Below, in pieces: positions 61,736 to 64,000 of a stretch of 64,000 bases of DNA. The translations under genes were made by a program, and so were the position numbers. Each line of letters opens with the position of its first letter. Position 1 is the first letter of the stretch. The DNA comes from Maccoyibacter sp900556645 (GTDB lineage: Bacteria > Bacillota > Clostridia > Lachnospirales > Lachnospiraceae): assembly GCA_958349535.1 (NCBI GenBank), contig CATWDJ010000003.1, positions 117,706-181,705 of the forward strand. The letters are read 5' to 3'. The notes beneath the pieces were generated by a model, which was not told where the DNA came from, searched no databases, and saw only the letters and a list, made by a program, of their open reading frames with translations.

Positions 61736-61818
61736 AGAATTCTCTTTATTTTCTAAAAATGATATGATAAAATTAGCACAAGAAATAGGACACAAAAGGG
61801 ATTAGAAAGAGGCGGCCT

Positions 61819-62202
61819 ATGAGAGATTTGATTGATGAGAGAAATGCAAGGGAAAAAATCAAAAGTAGCATTATCAAACGGGCAAATGTGCATTATATGA
61901 CCCCGGAAGAACTGGCAAGAATAAAAGAAGAAGAGGATAAGAAAAAAGCTCAGGAAATTTATGAGCGTCTTCAGGCAGAAGCCAAAGAAGACGAAGAAAA
62001 GAAAGCCGAAGAGAGACGTCAGGCAATGGAGCAGAGGCAAAAGGAGGAGCAGGGCTATAACGAAACCACCAACTCTCCGTCGGGAGCCTATGGAACCAAA
62101 GCAGTGGATGATGTTACCAGAGAGCAGATTAACGCAATCTTATCAGAAAAACAGGTCGCATTGGAACATGTAATAGAAGAAGTGAAGCATGAGGAGGAGT
62201 GA
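61819..62202 (+). CDS. charged coiled-coil protein, function unknown
   Basis: 127 residues, no membrane segment. A long Glu/Lys-rich helical stretch (about 30-80; TPEELARIKEEEDKKKAQEIYERLQAEAKEDEEKKAEERRQAMEQRQKEEQ) is followed by TTNSPSGAYGTKAVDDVTREQINAILSEK. The pattern suggests a coiled coil. The start ATG 61819 has GAGGCGG upstream. No known family is recognised. Divergent from sigG, so possibly sporulation-linked. Confidence 0.7.
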   Translation: MRDLIDERNAREKIKSSIIKRANVHYMTPEELARIKEEEDKKKAQEIYERLQAEAKEDEEKKAEERRQAMEQRQKEEQGYNETTNSPSGAYGTKAVDDVTREQINAILSEKQVALEHVIEEVKHEEE

Positions 62203-62207
62203 CACCT

Positions 62208-62339
62208 ATGAAGGAACCAAAGAAAGAAAATCTGGAAGAGGAGAAGAAAGAAAAAGAATTAAATGCGGAGTGGTCCCAGGACGCTCAGGACGAATTGCAG
62301 GATTTTATTGAATCACAGGGAATTTACATCCGTCAGTAA
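62208..62339 (+). CDS. small acidic protein overlapping the AraC gene end
   Basis: 43 residues, MKEPKKENLEEEKKEKELNA to ESQGIYIRQ, charged and helical. A GAGGAGGAG site 9-17 bases before ATG 62208, five bases after the coiled-coil gene, argues for translation. Its last 27 bases overlap the minus-strand AraC gene tail. Confidence 0.6.
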   Translation: MKEPKKENLEEEKKEKELNAEWSQDAQDELQDFIESQGIYIRQ

Positions 62340-63176
62340 GTCCTTTGGAGGAAAATGAAAATTGCGTTTAAAAGCACGCAGAAAAGTAGAATATTCTTTA
62401 AAGCCGCAGAGTTCGGCAGCTTTCATGACTGGTACACCGTCTTTGATGAGTTCAGAGGCGTGTAGCAGTCTTTTTTGTTCAATGTAATTGTGGAGGGTGT
62501 AACCGGTCTCCTCTTTAAAACGGTGCATGAGGTAATATTTGCTCAGATACAATTTTCCCGCAAGGGTTTCGTTGGAAAGGTCCTCGTCCAGATGGGTGTT
62601 AATGTAGCGGATAAGCTCGGCAATCTGTTTGTCATAGGTGAGATCTGTCTCATCTGCACAAAAGGAGGTGTCCAGAAAAACACGGTTAATGTAAACCAGC
62701 AGTTGGAGAAAATAGGTATCGCTGAGCAAATCATGCCCGAAATCCGTACTTTTTAAGCTGTTTTCCAGATTGTCGATGATGTTTTGAATCTCAGCCTGCA
62801 AGGAAGAACGCACCCGTATCAGGTTGAAGCTCTTTTCCAGACTTTCCTCGAAACAGGAGGAAAGGTCGCAGTCCTTGCGGTGCTGGCTTTGGATAAAATC
62901 ATTTTGAACCCAGATGACAATACGTTCGTAAGTACTGTTTTCATCAATGACCGGTTTGTGGATATCGTGGTGGCGAACCAGTAGAATATCCCACGGTTTT
63001 AAATGGTAGGATTTTCCCTCTACAATATAAGTTACATTGCCGGAGAGGAAAATGACAATCTTATCAAAGTCATGATAGTGAAAATCAAAATCACGTTTGA
63101 CCTTGTCCTTTAAGTGAAAAAGTCTGAAATTCTGCTGTAAATAGCCACTTTTTAAATTTTCTTCCAATGGATACAT
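62313..63176 (-). CDS. AraC family transcriptional regulator
   Basis: 287 residues. N-terminal cupin-like sensor domain (about 25-100; FHYHDFDKIVIFLSGNVTYIVEG) and C-terminal AraC double HTH (IRYINTHLDEDLSNETLAGKLYLSKYYLMHRFKEETG and AAELCGFKEYSTFLRAFKRNF). Effector unknown. Divergent from the DapF-like gene, which is the nearest candidate target. Confidence 0.93.
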   Translation of the reverse strand: MYPLEENLKSGYLQQNFRLFHLKDKVKRDFDFHYHDFDKIVIFLSGNVTYIVEGKSYHLKPWDILLVRHHDIHKPVIDENSTYERIVIWVQNDFIQSQHRKDCDLSSCFEESLEKSFNLIRVRSSLQAEIQNIIDNLENSLKSTDFGHDLLSDTYFLQLLVYINRVFLDTSFCADETDLTYDKQIAELIRYINTHLDEDLSNETLAGKLYLSKYYLMHRFKEETGYTLHNYIEQKRLLHASELIKDGVPVMKAAELCGFKEYSTFLRAFKRNFHFPPKDLLTDVNSL

Positions 63177-63207
63177 AGTTTTACACTCCGTAGATTATGA
63201 TAATTTT

Positions 63208-63236
63208 ATTGTACAGCACTTTTTGCATACTATCAA
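63208..63236 (-). promoter_or_regulatory. promoter of the AraC-type gene
   Basis: On the minus strand: TTGATA (complement of 63231-63236), 17-base spacer, TACAAT (complement of 63208-63213). Confidence 0.65.
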
Positions 63237-63320
63237 GCATTAATTACACTAGGAAATGCAAATAAATAGAATATAATAAAAGTATCAAAGGGAACAGCTT
63301 GACGGAAGGAGCGAAGGTTT

Positions 63321-63731
63321 ATGGAGACAATCACATTAAAAAAATATAGAGGACGGGGAAATAATTATTTGATTCTGGACCCAAATAAAAATGAAGTATT
63401 TTTGCAGGAGAGAAATATCGAAATGCTCTGCAAAAGAAATTTTGGAGCGAATGCATCCGGCTTGTTATATGGACCGATTATGGAGAATGACAAGATTATC
63501 GTGAGAATGTATGACAAAGATGGCAGAGAAGCAGAGCAGTACGAAGGCGGTATCTGTGTTTTTGCAAAGTATCTGCTGGATGACGGATATATCCAGAAAG
63601 ATGAATTTGTGCTGGCAGATGAAAAAGGCGGAGTAGAAATGCACTTTTTCAACAAAGAAATGGCACACTTTTTAACCGGCGGAGTAAAAGAAGAAGAAAG
63701 CTATACCGTAGCAGAGAACTTTTTCTCCTAA
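63321..63731 (+). CDS. half-length diaminopimelate epimerase-like protein
   Basis: 136 residues, resembling only the N-terminal half of DapF (full enzymes have about 280 residues). Recognisable: ITLKKYRGRGNNYLILDPN, LCKRNFGANASGLLYGP and EQYEGGICVFAKYLLDDGYI. The catalytic Cys of the CGNG motif is replaced (YEGG). GAAGGAGCGAAGGT before ATG 63321 is a good ribosome site and the frame is clean. It is probably a non-epimerase relative rather than decaying DNA. A TATAAT at 63272-63277 may be its -10. Confidence 0.75.
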   Translation: METITLKKYRGRGNNYLILDPNKNEVFLQERNIEMLCKRNFGANASGLLYGPIMENDKIIVRMYDKDGREAEQYEGGICVFAKYLLDDGYIQKDEFVLADEKGGVEMHFFNKEMAHFLTGGVKEEESYTVAENFFS

Positions 63732-63791
63732 AAACCGCTCCTATTTTTAGATAAATGAACATAGCCCTCCGGGGAGGAAGGCACTGTGGTG

Positions 63792-63824
63792 AAGAATCCT
63801 GTAAAGCAGGATTCTTTTTATTTA
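63792..63824 (+). terminator. terminator after the DapF-like gene
   Basis: AAGAATCCTG (63792-63801) and CAGGATTCTT (63807-63816) pair exactly, then a T-rich tail. Confidence 0.88.
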
Positions 63825-63856
63825 ATAGGAAAATCCTTTGGATTTCCTATTAAATA
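63819..63856. repeat. 17-base inverted repeat following the terminator
   Basis: Arms 63819-63836 and 63840-63856 pair with one bulged A and a three-base loop; the left arm starts within the T-tail of the previous hairpin. Confidence 0.7.
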
Positions 63857-63867
63857 AAAACGCTCCG

Positions 63868-63950
63868 CGAGGATGTGCACTCGCGAGAGAGGAAGATGTC
63901 AGCTAAAGCTGACCACGCTCGGCACGCAAAGTGTGCTCAGCACACTTTTT
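63868..63950. repeat. cluster of three further hairpins at the right edge
   Basis: CTCGCGAG-type palindromic pieces near 63868-63890, GTCAGCT-AA-AGCTGAC near 63898-63913, and AAAGTGTGCT-C-AGCACACTTT at 63928-63948 ending in a T-run. The last looks like a terminator. No gene is seen between 63732 and 64000. Confidence 0.6.
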
Positions 63951-64000
63951 AGACAATATGTAATGACCTCCACATTGTAGGTTCGTGGATTCACCTGTAT

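Noticed and set aside
63903..63999. Open frame on the minus strand entering from the right edge and ending at 63903
   Set aside because: It runs through the terminator-type hairpin at 63928-63948 and encodes a Cys/His-rich tail without a recognisable domain; read-through of a repeat is more likely than a real C-terminus.
63970..64000. GGTTCGTGGATTC resembling a tRNA T-arm
   Set aside because: No acceptor stem, anticodon arm or CCA-compatible end could be matched within the window.

Overview
The window reads as chromosomal DNA of a spore-forming, anaerobic, low-GC Gram-positive bacterium of the Clostridia, most likely a gut Lachnospiraceae. The basis is the sporulation set (spoIIGA, sigE, sigG, a Spo0E-like gene, a SpoVD-type penicillin-binding protein), strong AGGAGG ribosome sites, CIRCE control of groES-groEL, a T-box ahead of thrS and an SPKTG-like sorting signal. 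The species is not determinable from the sequence alone. No rRNA, tRNA, CRISPR array, intact insertion sequence or prophage was seen.

Layout. 1-9.4 kb: the end of a CPBP membrane protease, glutamate synthase (gltB-gltD), a HAD phosphatase with a CorA transporter, and an XRE repressor gene on the minus strand. 9.5-26.7 kb: a large exopolysaccharide/capsule locus. It opens with a conserved assembly and control module (CpsB phosphatase, Wzz, CpsD kinase, a degenerate GH3-like protein, LCP ligase, an anchored surface protein, class B sortase, priming sugar transferase). It continues into an AT-rich variable part (two GT2 glycosyltransferases, B12-type radical SAM enzyme, LicD, IspD/TarI-like cytidylyltransferase, SDR, Wzy, Wzx, acyltransferase). 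An internal terminator and a broken Rpn-family gene sit at the joint between the two parts. 26.8-30.5 kb: a small HTH protein, an Rpn-family nuclease gene, VanZ and a solitary ABC-class ATPase. 30.6-44.7 kb: housekeeping genes (groESL, an MBL hydrolase, DegV, MATE with a divergent LysR, purA, an HD-GYP protein, a SEC-C protein, T-box/thrS, DUF1540, a zinc phospholipase-like protein). 44.7-57.3 kb: lgt, a Spo0E-like gene and the division/cell-wall cluster mraZ-rsmH-ftsL-pbp-spoVD-mraY-murD-ftsW-ftsQ-ftsZ. 57.4-61.7 kb: spoIIGA-sigE, a beta-CASP RNase and a convergent sigG. 61.8-64 kb: two small coiled-coil genes, an AraC regulator, a half-length DapF-like protein and a cluster of hairpins.

How they work together. 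The polysaccharide locus has its own promoter with an inverted-repeat operator at the start site, next to the divergent XRE gene, so local repression is likely. It carries everything expected for a Wzx/Wzy pathway plus a CDP-linked substituent (cytidylyltransferase and LicD) and a sortase with a candidate substrate in the same operon. The division cluster is headed by MraZ repeats at 10-bp spacing and two DnaA-box-like sites. The sporulation genes show stage-appropriate promoter signals: a widely spaced Spo0A-type promoter before spoIIGA and a sigma-G/F-type promoter before sigG. Most other genes are ordinary single or two-gene units with recognisable sigma-A promoters and intrinsic terminators.
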